Source: Paenisporosarcina indica (GTDB lineage: Bacteria > Bacillota > Bacilli > Bacillales_A > Planococcaceae). Taken from it: DNA of 64,000 bases. Below are positions 8,960 to 17,609 of this stretch, in pieces; positions within the stretch are counted from its first letter, which is position 1; each line of letters opens with the position of its first letter. The notes under the pieces are model-generated. The model did not search any database. It worked only from the letters and a program-made list of their open reading frames with translations, and was not told where the DNA came from. Position numbers and translations under genes: made by a program. The DNA lies in the NCBI RefSeq assembly GCF_001939075.1, contig NZ_MPTA01000004.1:1-64000 (forward strand), written 5' to 3'.

Positions 8960-9000
8960 AAGAAACACCGTTTGGAAGAATATCCGCACGGTGTTTCCCC
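8960..9000 (-). terminator. hairpin between ndoA and rsbR
   Basis: A 10-bp stem (GAAACACCGT / ACGGTGTTTC, 8962-8971 with 8988-8997) with a 16-nt loop lies downstream of ndoA. The minus-strand T-run is weak (TTC TTCG), so termination may be partial and ndoA transcripts could reach rsbR. Confidence 0.5.
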
Positions 9001-9011
9001 TTTATGTATGA

Positions 9012-9362
9012 TTAAAATTTTACAAGGCCAAGACTTATTTCAAGCGCCTCATCCACTTCTTCCATAAGTACATCATCAAGCTGCGTTATTTTATCCGTCA
9101 GCCGTGATTTATCAATCGTCCGCAATTGTTCAAGCAAAATAACGGAATCCCGTTCAAATCCATACTTTTTCGCATCGATTTCTACGTGCGTTGGTAATTT
9201 TGCTTTTTGAATTTGCGAAGTGATAGCCACAATGATGACTGTTGGGCTGAAACGATTTCCAATATCGTTTTGAATCACCAGAACGGGTCTTGTTCCACCC
9301 TGCTCAGACCCGATGACTGGTGATAAATCAGCAAAAAAAACGTCACCGCGTTTTACGTTCAA
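9012..9362 (-). CDS. ndoA: NdoA/EndoA (MazF-family) mRNA endoribonuclease toxin
   Basis: 116 residues, nearly collinear with B. subtilis Ndo[30 protein letters not shown] and [14 protein letters not shown]. The family cleaves single-stranded RNA (UACAU in B. subtilis) and is neutralised by NdoAI. The start is TTG behind GGAGGATGAAATA, 4 nt after the antitoxin stop. The alr-ndoAI-ndoA-rsb order is conserved in Bacillales. Confidence 0.96.
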   Translation of the reverse strand: MNVKRGDVFFADLSPVIGSEQGGTRPVLVIQNDIGNRFSPTVIIVAITSQIQKAKLPTHVEIDAKKYGFERDSVILLEQLRTIDKSRLTDKITQLDDVLMEEVDEALEISLGLVKF

Positions 9363-9366
9363 TATT

Positions 9367-9645
9367 TCATCCTCCGCTTACAAGTCGCTCCATCGTATGC
9401 TCCGCTTCATATTCCAAGTGCAGACACTCGCTTGCAATGGACAAGTTAATACTCGACATTTCCACGTAGCCTTTGATCATTGCTTCTCGTATAAGATTGG
9501 GTTTAACTTGTTTAATCACTTTTTTTGTCGAAATATAAACAAACTCTCCTGGCTCAGCCAGTTGTTGCTCTTTCTGTCTATCAAGATCGCTCACAAATTG
9601 TCTCGGAAGTTTCACAATAACTTCCTTTGTTTCTCTCTTTTTCAC
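9367..9645 (-). CDS. ndoAI: NdoAI/EndoAI antitoxin (MazE-like, ribbon-helix-helix)
   Basis: 92 residues. The C-terminal tail (INLSIASE ... [13 protein letters not shown]) closely matches B. subtilis EndoAI, the part that blocks the toxin. The N-terminal part resembles an RHH DNA-binding fold. Start is GTG (MKKRETKEV) eight bases after GGAGG; an upstream TTG overlaps the Shine-Dalgarno sequence and is rejected. It is immediately upstream of ndoA. Confidence 0.92.
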   Translation of the reverse strand: MKKRETKEVIVKLPRQFVSDLDRQKEQQLAEPGEFVYISTKKVIKQVKPNLIREAMIKGYVEMSSINLSIASECLHLEYEAEHTMERLVSGG

Positions 9646-9775
9646 AGTCAACACCTCCGACAAACCCGTCCCTCTTTTCGATACTTTTCTATCTTAACAT
9701 TCAAAACAGGCATTGAGAAGACAAGAAAGGAAAATATCTGACAATATTTTTTGTTTCGTCGGTATTTGTCGTATG

Positions 9776-10885
9776 CTACTGCGTGTACACCCTAGGTACT
9801 CTATTTGTGAGTATACAAGGAATTTCGTATGAAATAGTTTGCAGTTTTTGTGCCCATTCTTCTATGGTTATTTGTTCGGATCCTTGTCTCCCAATTAAGA
9901 CAACCGGTTCGCCTATTGAAACCTGTCCATTTAGCCGCACCATGCATTGATCCATACAGATACGGCCAATAATTGGAAATCGTTTTCCTTGAATTAACAC
10001 TTCTTGTCCACTCAGCCCCCGAATCATTCCATCCGCATATCCAATAGGAAGTGTGGCTATCCATTCGTCTTTACTCGTTGTGTAGGTTGCACCATAACTG
10101 ATTGTGGATCCTTCAGGAACTTTTTTCACATGTACCACTTGTGTGAGTAAAGATAGGGCTGGTTGCAGTGGAAAAGGAAGTTTGTTCGATACATATGGTG
10201 ACGGTGATAATCCGTACATCGAGATACCAAATCGTACTGCATCAAACAACGAGTTTTCATGAACGATTGAAGCTGCACTGTTTGCGGCGTGAATGCACCG
10301 CGGTTTTACAGGAAAGTGCTGTAAGTAACCCTTGAATTTCTCCAGTTGTTGCCTGAACTGACTTTCGTCCTCTTCATCTGCCGTCGCAAAATGAGTGAAG
10401 ACCCCATCGATCATGATATCTTGTCTTTGATGGATGGTTTCAAGAAGCAAGCTTAATTCTGATTCCGTAGTAACGCCTAACCTTCCCATGCCGGTATCGA
10501 TTTTAATATGTACATTCAGCTTTTGGGGTAAGGTCGGAATGTGTAGAAACCAATCTTTTTGAAAAACAGTTACCATAATATCTTTTTCACTTGCCACAGC
10601 AGCAAAAGATGGGGATGATGCACCCAGCACAAGAATGGGCGATTCGATGCCACTTTCTCGCAATCGAATCGCTTCATCTGGTGTGGCAACGGCAAGCATG
10701 CTAGCCCCAGCGTTTAATGCCGCGTTTGCTACTTCAAGATCACCATGTCCATACGCATTTGCTTTGACTACAGCAATGACCTCGACGGAATGACTAATAT
10801 GTTTCTTCAAATTAAGTATATTCTTTTTTATCGCATTCAAATCAACCTTTGCAAAAGTCGGTCGATAAAAATATTTCGGCTGCAT
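9776..10885 (-). CDS. alr: alanine racemase
   Basis: A 369-residue fold-type III PLP enzyme converting L-Ala to D-Ala for peptidoglycan. The PLP lysine is in AVVKANAYGHG at about residue 41, and the catalytic tyrosine is probably in STISYGATY. The start chosen is the ATG six bases after GAGGA; an ATG two codons earlier touches the ribosome site. It lies upstream of ndoAI, while Ddl and MurF, which use D-Ala, are 7-9 kb away. Confidence 0.97.
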   Translation of the reverse strand: MQPKYFYRPTFAKVDLNAIKKNILNLKKHISHSVEVIAVVKANAYGHGDLEVANAALNAGASMLAVATPDEAIRLRESGIESPILVLGASSPSFAAVASEKDIMVTVFQKDWFLHIPTLPQKLNVHIKIDTGMGRLGVTTESELSLLLETIHQRQDIMIDGVFTHFATADEEDESQFRQQLEKFKGYLQHFPVKPRCIHAANSAASIVHENSLFDAVRFGISMYGLSPSPYVSNKLPFPLQPALSLLTQVVHVKKVPEGSTISYGATYTTSKDEWIATLPIGYADGMIRGLSGQEVLIQGKRFPIIGRICMDQCMVRLNGQVSIGEPVVLIGRQGSEQITIEEWAQKLQTISYEIPCILTNRVPRVYTQ

Positions 10886-10924
10886 TGTCATTCCTCATTT
10901 ATAGTTCGATAGGTAGGTTGGAAA

Positions 10925-11944
10925 TTATTTCATATCAGATGCTTGCATGGAAGACGCCACTGTAATCATTTCTTCACGAGACATTGAATCTGATGCTAAG
11001 AAGAATTGTACTCCGTTTTGTTCCCAACTGATAGACTGATCCGTGATTGCCCCGATAGCAAAACCTAAATCGGCTGGATCACCAGCTGCAAATACTGGAA
11101 CTAGATCGGATGCTTTTTTCGTAATTGGTGTTTGAATAATCGTGAATTCTTTCTTCCCACCATATGTTAAAATAACACGTTCAAGCGTTTCATCCTTAAT
11201 TACTTTTTCATCAAGTTTGTCTACGCCTTCCCATTGTAGAGCAGGATAGTGTGTTTGAAAGACAGGATATTCAACGTCGGCACTAGCTGTTTCTTTTCCA
11301 TTTGATTCTTCAGAAGGCATATCTGCCTTATAATCACTAGCACTTCTTGACGTTCCCAAAGTGATCTTATCAAATGTGATACTTATTTGTTCTTCTTTTT
11401 GATCATTCAGAATTGATACCTTTGTTGGTAGTAATGTTTTCTTGCTGATATGAATTTTTTGAGTCGGCAACATTTTTTGGTGACTGTTTCTTGTCTTCGT
11501 TTCAAAGACGTACGATTTTTCGTTTTCCGTCATTACTGAATCTTTATCCGCCTTGATGTCTTGTGCCAAAGAACCAATTAGATAGGCTTGGCTATTTTTT
11601 TCCGGCCAATCACTCTGGAATTTATACGTTTTGCCAAGTGTCGGTGTGATTACAAAAACACCTTCTTTGTTTCTTACAATGGTCTGTGATACATCTTCAC
11701 CCGTTTGACTGACTTTCACACGATAAAATTCAGGTTTCGTGTGCCACACGCTTACTTCATACAGACGTGGTTCTGATCCAGTACTAATCTCCATCTTCGC
11801 GTCTAACTCATACCCTTTTGTGTCAACCCACTTGGTACTCAATTTCTTCAGTACATCTTCTTTTGACTCTTCCCCACATGCTGCCAACAAAAGCACCAAC
11901 AATAAAACTATCCCAGCAAATACACGGCTACGCAATACTTTCAC
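10925..11944 (-). CDS. ydcC: YdcC-type sporulation lipoprotein
   Basis: A 339-residue lipoprotein with signal peptide and lipobox LLAACG near residue 23. The mature part resembles LolA/outer-membrane-carrier-like beta domains, as in B. subtilis YdcC. Gene order acpS-ydcC-alr is the same as in B. subtilis, where YdcC is linked to sporulation. The substrate is unknown. Confidence 0.85.
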   Translation of the reverse strand: MKVLRSRVFAGIVLLLVLLLAACGEESKEDVLKKLSTKWVDTKGYELDAKMEISTGSEPRLYEVSVWHTKPEFYRVKVSQTGEDVSQTIVRNKEGVFVITPTLGKTYKFQSDWPEKNSQAYLIGSLAQDIKADKDSVMTENEKSYVFETKTRNSHQKMLPTQKIHISKKTLLPTKVSILNDQKEEQISITFDKITLGTSRSASDYKADMPSEESNGKETASADVEYPVFQTHYPALQWEGVDKLDEKVIKDETLERVILTYGGKKEFTIIQTPITKKASDLVPVFAAGDPADLGFAIGAITDQSISWEQNGVQFFLASDSMSREEMITVASSMQASDMK

Positions 11945-11993
11945 CCTTTCTCTTTTCGATGCGTTAAAACATCTTATGAGAGATGGACAGGGA

Positions 11994-12347
11994 TTATTCT
12001 AGCAATATTACCTGAGCTGCTGCGAATTGTTTTGTATGTGTGATACTGACATGTCCATTCACTATTTTCCCATTAAAATAAAGTATAGGTTTCCCACTTT
12101 GGTTGGATAATACTTCAATATCTTGAAAGCTACACTCTTTCCCAATACCCGTTCCTAATGCTTTGGCAAATGCTTCCTTAGCCGCAAAGCGACCAGCCAA
12201 AAACTCAATTTGTCTGTTTTCATTCAGCGTACTCCAACGGTCGAGTTCTCGTGTTGTTAAAATACGTTCTACGAATTTCGATGTTCTCCGATTGGTCGTA
12301 GCGACCCTATCCATTTCTGTCACATCTAATCCAATTCCTTTGATCAT
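11994..12347 (-). CDS. acpS: holo-[acyl-carrier-protein] synthase
   Basis: 117 residues, the normal AcpS size. It transfers 4'-phosphopantetheine from CoA to ACP. The metal/CoA-binding motifs GIGLDVTEMDRV (residues 4-15) and AAKEAFAKALGTGIG (near 58) are intact. It is divergent from the rhomboid gene across a 70-nt promoter region. Confidence 0.96.
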   Translation of the reverse strand: MIKGIGLDVTEMDRVATTNRRTSKFVERILTTRELDRWSTLNENRQIEFLAGRFAAKEAFAKALGTGIGKECSFQDIEVLSNQSGKPILYFNGKIVNGHVSITHTKQFAAAQVILLE

Positions 12348-12417
12348 GAAAGACTTCTCCTTTCAACCAATAGCAGTTTCACGTTATAATAGTTTCATAC
12401 CAATTCGAGGTGAATAT

Positions 12418-13029
12418 ATGTTTAATCGAACAGAAAGTTTTGCACAATACATTAAGTTATACCCAGTTGTTTCAATTTTAATTGCAATCAATGTCATTAT
12501 TCATTTAATTAGTCTCATTCCATTGATTGGTGATCAGCTTTTCATTTTAGGAGCAGGCTCAAATGCTTTAATTGCTGATGGTCAATGGTGGCGCTTTATC
12601 ACACCGATGTTCTTACATGCCGGATTAGTTCATTTACTGTTTAATATGTTTTCCTTATATTTGTTCGGACCTGAACTTGAGAAACTTGCAGGGAGAGTTC
12701 GCTTTCTAACCATTTACTTTATGGCTGGATTATTTGGAACCGTTGTAACATTCCTTCTACAAGAACCCGGTTATGTACATGTTGGTGCAAGTGGTGCCAT
12801 TTATGGTCTTCTTGGTGCATTTGGCGCCCTGGTTTATTACGCAAGAAAAGCCTTGCCTCAGCTACGTCAAATCATTCTACCGATCATTGTCATTAGTATT
12901 GTAATGACTTTTGTATCATCGAATATTAACATTACAGCTCACTTAAGCGGGCTAGCTGTTGGATTTTTAATTGGATTAAGTTATTTTCATCCAAAACGTA
13001 TCATTAGCTGGAAAAACAGAAAAAGATAG
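12418..13029 (+). CDS. rhomboid-family intramembrane serine protease (YdcA-like)
   Basis: 203 residues with about six membrane segments. The catalytic dyad is Ser125 (GASGAIYG) and His175 (AHLSGLAVG); the HLLFNMFSLYLFGPELE segment after TM2 is also typical. The start is ATG after TCGAGGTGAATAT; a longer open frame upstream runs antisense over acpS and is not used. Substrate unknown. Orthologue position matches B. subtilis ydcA. Confidence 0.92.
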   Translation: MFNRTESFAQYIKLYPVVSILIAINVIIHLISLIPLIGDQLFILGAGSNALIADGQWWRFITPMFLHAGLVHLLFNMFSLYLFGPELEKLAGRVRFLTIYFMAGLFGTVVTFLLQEPGYVHVGASGAIYGLLGAFGALVYYARKALPQLRQIILPIIVISIVMTFVSSNINITAHLSGLAVGFLIGLSYFHPKRIISWKNRKR

Positions 13030-13056
13030 GACAGCCTTATTGCGGCTGTCCTTTTT
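13029..13056 (+). terminator. rhomboid-gene terminator
   Basis: GGACAGCC / GGCTGTCC 8-bp stem with a 7-nt loop, followed by TTTTT. Confidence 0.92.
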
Positions 13057-13116
13057 ACTAAGAATTGGAAGTCTAACCGGTTTCCAATCCCCCAGCTAGA
13101 CTAGTGCTTTGCGCTT

Positions 13117-14610
13117 TTATTGACCAGATGGTTTATACCAAGTCATCACTTCCTCGATATCCTCTATCTTCATATGGTCTACTTTTGCCGTTACCCCTGT
13201 CACCCCAGACTTGATAGTCGTCTCAATCGAGGCGAGTGCTTTCCTTTTTTGGAAAGGAGTTTGTTTCATTATTAACGATTGCATCCGTTTCCTTTCAATA
13301 AAAAAGGTACTTTTACTGAATCCGCGGAATCGTAATGACAATTGATTATTTGTCTGCGCAAACGCCGCAGATCGATGTTGCCACAGTCCGAGCAAGAAAA
13401 TAATCGGCAGGATTAGTAAAGACAATAAACCAAACGGGTAGAAAAAGATACTTATTGCAATTACTACCGGCATCATCCAAAGAAAATCAAGGCGATAATA
13501 GAATGGTTTTGCCTTCTTAGGTGAAGATATCCAGTCTGGCTCTAACTCTAATTGTGCAAACAACTTTTGTAATGGCTGTTTGATTTTATTTCTCTTTACG
13601 AGTGGAAACAATCGAATTTTTTGATCTTTATCCCCGACAGAACCTCCAGCACTTTCTATAATCACGGCGCAGTATCCGAATAATTGTCTTAAAGGGCTTT
13701 CAACTATTCTAATTCCCTGTACTCGACTTAGTGGTATCGTCACTTTCTTCTTCTCCAGTAAGCCACGTGTTAACACAATTTGGTCGTCTTCTTGTACGAT
13801 TGTAAACTGGTAATAATTAAGCGTAGTCAAAACAACGGATCCAAACCAGGCCACTAGCAGCACCATGAAGACACTAATCGCGACGATAAAAACGCCAAAT
13901 TTCATAAACACGACTACTTCATCATAAATGCGTTCATACGGAATGAACTCAGAAAATTGAGAGAAAAACACAGCAAGACCTGAAAAAATAACCCCAATCC
14001 CACCAGAAGTGGTTGCAAGCATAATTAAATCTTTCATAGACATCTTAAATATAGGGGTACTAGTGACGGTGGTTTCCTTTTCCACAATGTCAACTTCGCC
14101 AACTAAGTCACTATCTGAGATTTTGCTCAATTTTCTTTTTTTTGCTTGAGCTAAAGTAGTTTCAATCCATTTTGCTGCTTCTTTTGTAATCGCTGTAAGT
14201 TCTGCTTCCGCTTCTTTCGTGGAACCTGAACCTGCCGTCTCAATTGTTACTTTTACTAATTTAAATGGTCGATGTAAAATTCCCTCTGTATAATTTAAAC
14301 TTTGGATACGTTCAATCGGAATGTATCTTTTTTTCTTTACAAATAATCCATATTCAATTCGAAGTTCATCGTCCTCAAACCAATAGACAAATCGTTTCCA
14401 TTTAATAAATCCACTAAATAACACCAGTATTAAAACGAGAGGGCCTATTATATACGGGATATAGGCCGTCCAATGAGAATCTTCTGTAGATCCCCCTTGA
14501 AACCCATTCGCCACAAAAATAATAACAAACGGAAAGATTAAATCTTTTAAGCCCTTAATAAAATTTAAAAGTGCGGATATCGGGTGCAGTTTATGGCGTT
14601 CATTAGACAT
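13117..14610 (-). CDS. ydbT: YdbT-like membrane protein with bacterial PH (bPH2) domains
   Basis: About 497 residues with several hydrophobic pairs (near residues 15-65, 190-250 and 365-410) separated by repeated bPH2 domains; YGLFVKKKRYIPIERIQSLNY and RGLLEKKKVTIPLSRVQGIRI are the same motif twice. The family has no firm enzymatic role and is thought to act in membrane or envelope stress. The start overlaps the ydbS stop; an upstream ATG is possible. Confidence 0.87.
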   Translation of the reverse strand: MSNERHKLHPISALLNFIKGLKDLIFPFVIIFVANGFQGGSTEDSHWTAYIPYIIGPLVLILVLFSGFIKWKRFVYWFEDDELRIEYGLFVKKKRYIPIERIQSLNYTEGILHRPFKLVKVTIETAGSGSTKEAEAELTAITKEAAKWIETTLAQAKKRKLSKISDSDLVGEVDIVEKETTVTSTPIFKMSMKDLIMLATTSGGIGVIFSGLAVFFSQFSEFIPYERIYDEVVVFMKFGVFIVAISVFMVLLVAWFGSVVLTTLNYYQFTIVQEDDQIVLTRGLLEKKKVTIPLSRVQGIRIVESPLRQLFGYCAVIIESAGGSVGDKDQKIRLFPLVKRNKIKQPLQKLFAQLELEPDWISSPKKAKPFYYRLDFLWMMPVVIAISIFFYPFGLLSLLILPIIFLLGLWQHRSAAFAQTNNQLSLRFRGFSKSTFFIERKRMQSLIMKQTPFQKRKALASIETTIKSGVTGVTAKVDHMKIEDIEEVMTWYKPSGQ

Positions 14611-15085
14611 CATCTTCCGCCACCCTTGCAAGTGTCGATATTCGGCTTCTTAATTCATCTGCCTCACTTGTAATAAGTGCAGGAATTGTATGCGTTGTTG
14701 CGGCAGTTGAAATGGTGATCGAAGCCAAGTCATATTTTCGGAGAATCGGACCTTGTGCTGTATCAACGTGTTGTACACGGACCATTGGAACCAGAGTTCT
14801 CTTCACTACAAATAGGCCATATTGAAGTTCAATTTCTTGTTCACGTACTTCATATCGCCAACGCAGCCATTGTAATTTGGGAAATAAAATAACGAATAAA
14901 TATGTATATAATACCGGGAGAACCACACAAATCATCAAAACCCACCACGGACCTTCAAGCCACCAGTTTAATACGCCACCACCGATTGCCAATAACCAAA
15001 CAATTGCCGAATGCATCAAACCATACAATCGCCAAACTTTTAAACCTTGTGGAGAAATTTGATTAATGGGTATATTTCTCATCAA
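14603..15085 (-). CDS. ydbS: YdbS-like PH-domain membrane protein
   Basis: 160 residues: two membrane segments (about 28-70) and one bPH2 domain (YGLFVVKRTLVPMVRVQHVDT). It overlaps the start of ydbT by a few bases, so the two are translationally coupled and probably form a complex, as in B. subtilis where the pair lies between cshA and ydcA. Confidence 0.87.
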   Translation of the reverse strand: MMRNIPINQISPQGLKVWRLYGLMHSAIVWLLAIGGGVLNWWLEGPWWVLMICVVLPVLYTYLFVILFPKLQWLRWRYEVREQEIELQYGLFVVKRTLVPMVRVQHVDTAQGPILRKYDLASITISTAATTHTIPALITSEADELRSRISTLARVAEDDV

Positions 15086-15132
15086 AACACCTTCTTTCTA
15101 TTATGCATACGATTCTACAGCAAAAATGTTTC

Positions 15133-15169
15133 AAAAAAAATATCACAGCCCAAATGGACTGTGATATTT
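15133..15169 (-). terminator. cshA terminator
   Basis: On the minus strand a long AT-rich stem (AATATCACAG ... CTGTGATATT) ends in at least seven T. It lies directly after the cshA stop. Confidence 0.92.
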
Positions 15170-15176
15170 GTATTAT

Positions 15177-16727
15177 TTAGCTTTCGCGACGTGCTGATGA
15201 ACGAGGACGTCCACCACGGCTTGCGCCATCACGTGATGCTGAAGAAGAACTACTTCCATCACGAGGTCCGCTGCTGCGGCGTGATCCACTGCGATCATAT
15301 CCACGGCTGGATGAACCTGAAGCTGTTGCACTACGTCCGCCACTGCGGTTGCCTTTATAGCCGCCACCGCCACTGCGTCCGCCACCACCGCCACGATCTT
15401 TACGAGCAGGCAATGGGCGTTCTTCGGAAATATTTACCGGAGTATCGCTAGGTTCACGAGTCATTGATTTTAGAGCAGCTGCAATTACATCTACTGCTTC
15501 GTATTTTTCAAGTAATTCCGTTGCAAACGAACGGTAATCGCCTAAGTTGTTTTTGTCTACCATTTCACTAAGTGACTCAACAGCTACACGTTGTTGACCT
15601 ACTAACGCCTCATCAGAAGTTGGTGGGACAAGAGCAGTCATACGTTTTTTAGTTGTGTCTTCAACAATGCGAAGGTAACCCATTTCACGTGGTGTTACAA
15701 ACGTTATTGCCATACCACTTTTCCCTGCACGACCCGTACGACCGATACGGTGAACATAACTTTCAGGATCTTGTGGGATATCATAGTTATAAACGTGAGT
15801 TACGCCAGAAATGTCAAGTCCACGAGCAGCTACATCTGTAGCAACTAGGATGTCTATTTTGTTTTCTTTAAATTGTTTTAACACTGACATACGTTTTGAT
15901 TGGCTTAAATCACCATGAATACCTTCAGCTAAATAACCACGAATGCTTAAAGCTTGAGATAATTCATCAACACGGCGTTTTGTACGACCAAAAATAATCG
16001 CAAGTTCTGGTTGGTGAACATTGATGATGCGAGAAAGGAAATCAAATTTCTCACGTTCAAGTGATTTAACATAGAACTGTTCAATGTTTTCAACAGTCAT
16101 CTCTTTAGATTGGATTTTAACCATTTCAGGGTTTTTCATGAATTTCTCAGCGATTTTACGGATAGGTCCTGGCATTGTAGCCGAGAACAGTAACGTTTGA
16201 CGTTCTGGTGGAACACTTTCTAAAATCATGTTGATATCTTCGATGAAGCCCATGTTCAACATTTCATCCGCTTCGTCTAATACAAGCGTTTGAACGTTGT
16301 CTAATTTTAATGTACGACGGTTAATATGATCCAAAAGACGACCAGGTGTACCAACGATTACGTGTGGACCATTTTTCAATGCACGGATTTGACGTCCGAT
16401 TTCTTGACCACCGTATACAGATAAAATTTTCACACGTTTGTCTTGTCCAATTCGGTAGATCTCTTCAGATACTTGAACTGCAAGCTCACGAGTTGGTGCA
16501 ATAATTAAAGCTTGGATGTTTGGGTTTTTAGGGTCGATTTTTTCAATCAATGGAATACCAAACGCTGCAGTTTTACCTGTTCCTGTTTGTGCTTGACCGA
16601 TAATGTCGCGGCCTTCCATTGCGAACTTAATTGTACCTTCTTGAATTGGTGTAGCTTCTTCAAACCCCATACGAAGTACTGATTTTAATGTTGAAGCACT
16701 AATATTTAATTCTGAAAAATTTGTCAA
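15177..16727 (-). CDS. cshA: DEAD-box ATP-dependent RNA helicase CshA
   Basis: 516 residues. Motifs: Q-motif near 20, Walker [13 protein letters not shown], motif [13 protein letters not shown], and motif [12 protein letters not shown]. The last ~75 residues are a Gly/Ser/Arg-rich disordered tail typical of CshA, used for RNA binding. CshA acts in mRNA decay, ribosome assembly and cold adaptation. Start is TTG after AAAGGAGATTAAATT. A 340-400-nt leader lies upstream (separate entries). Confidence 0.95.
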   Translation of the reverse strand: MTNFSELNISASTLKSVLRMGFEEATPIQEGTIKFAMEGRDIIGQAQTGTGKTAAFGIPLIEKIDPKNPNIQALIIAPTRELAVQVSEEIYRIGQDKRVKILSVYGGQEIGRQIRALKNGPHVIVGTPGRLLDHINRRTLKLDNVQTLVLDEADEMLNMGFIEDINMILESVPPERQTLLFSATMPGPIRKIAEKFMKNPEMVKIQSKEMTVENIEQFYVKSLEREKFDFLSRIINVHQPELAIIFGRTKRRVDELSQALSIRGYLAEGIHGDLSQSKRMSVLKQFKENKIDILVATDVAARGLDISGVTHVYNYDIPQDPESYVHRIGRTGRAGKSGMAITFVTPREMGYLRIVEDTTKKRMTALVPPTSDEALVGQQRVAVESLSEMVDKNNLGDYRSFATELLEKYEAVDVIAAALKSMTREPSDTPVNISEERPLPARKDRGGGGGRSGGGGYKGNRSGGRSATASGSSSRGYDRSGSRRSSGPRDGSSSSSASRDGASRGGRPRSSARRES

Positions 16728-16860
16728 AATTTAATCTCCTTTTTGTTTACATTTGACAAATGGTTACATTTTCAGATGAAGTTGCGGCAAATTCGAGCCT
16801 ATACGAGGAACGTTTCCGTTACTTAAAATTCTCTGTAGAGTTATCAGAGGGGACTTATAT

Positions 16861-16889
16861 TTAAAGGAAAGCCCGGTTTTTTGCCGAGC
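16861..16889 (-). terminator. second hairpin in the cshA leader
   Basis: GCTCGG / CCGGGC stem with an A-rich loop followed by TTTCCTTTAA on the minus strand. The T-run is interrupted, so it may act as an attenuator or simply as part of a folded leader. Confidence 0.5.
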
Positions 16890-17060
16890 GGTTCGATCAG
16901 TTGGGAGCATGTTTCAAAGCGTCTGCATCACGCTGTCTCTTGTGACCTGTTGGTAGCCTAAATTTAACGTTCCTTTGAACTTGGCTATTGTGATAGTTCA
17001 CATATTTGATGTTTGAAACTAAACATCCTACCCTAAAAAATTGAACAAACCGTTATGTTC

Positions 17061-17095
17061 AAAAAAAAGACCTCTTCATGAATAGCGAAGAGTCC
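17061..17095 (-). terminator. early terminator/attenuator upstream of cshA
   Basis: Six paired bases CTCTTC / GAAGAG plus outer pairs with one mismatch, followed by TTTTTTTT on the minus strand. It sits only about 25-60 nt after the putative promoter, so it could terminate a short RNA or murF read-through. Confidence 0.7.
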
Positions 17096-17124
17096 TTACA
17101 TAAAATGTATCCATTGCTCTAAAC

Positions 17125-17153
17125 ACTTTACCATAATTAAACACAAAACGCAA
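17125..17153 (-). promoter_or_regulatory. putative promoter for the cshA leader/short RNA
   Basis: TTGCGT (17148-17153) and TAAAGT (17125-17130) with 17-nt spacing; TGG precedes the -10 as an extended element. The transcript would start near 17118. Confidence 0.55.
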
Positions 17154-17609
17154 TTATTAACCCACAGTCATAATAATAGTTTTCTTTTCCATATGCAAAA
17201 AAGTGAAAAACTTCATCAAACCATTTGTCACCATCAACACTATTTTGCCGCCTTACTACGTAAACAGATTTAGCCCCTCAGATACTTACAATCATACAAA
17301 AACGTAAATAATTAGAATTAAGAGCATTGTTACGATTCACATTAACCCAGTTCGCGGCTCGATTTACAAATGAGTTAATCTTGTTCGCAAAAGATGATGC
17401 ATCGTCTTGTGAATTAAGTTTCTTAGCAGTGCCTTAGCCATTGAATTTTCATCAATTGATTACCATAAATCATGACTTTTAGCATTGTTGAGAATAGTCA
17501 ATTCAATCCGTTCATCTCTTCTATATAGTGTACAGATGGTTGAGATTCATGCAGCCCATAATACGCCAGTTTTTAATCAATTTTCAAATTTGAAATTCCA
17601 ACTAACCTA
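17154..17609 (-). other. 456-nt non-coding stretch downstream of murF
   Basis: AT-rich and full of stops in all frames. I see no gene, repeat or strong hairpin here apart from the promoter and terminator listed to its left. It could be the remains of a decayed gene, but I cannot recognise one. Confidence 0.5.

Larger units (their letters stand above)
16728..17124 (-). promoter_or_regulatory. long structured 5' leader of cshA
   Basis: From the promoter at 17125-17153 to the cshA start there are about 390 nt without a gene. Read on the minus strand it has an early terminator (17061-17095), a second weaker one (16861-16889), and two complementary blocks, AGGAACGTT (antisense of 16966-16974) and AACGTTCCT (antisense of 16806-16814), that could pair across about 150 nt. 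Long leaders are common for cold-shock helicases. Regulation is inferred. Confidence 0.5.

Noticed and set aside
9012-9645. NdoAI/NdoA as a new toxin-antitoxin system
   Set aside because: It is the conserved chromosomal MazEF-like pair in its usual place next to alr and rsbR.
15047-15451. 134-codon His/Arg-rich frame on the plus strand and a 73-codon Ala/Val-rich frame on the minus strand
   Set aside because: Both are shadows of the low-complexity Gly/Ser/Arg tail of cshA.
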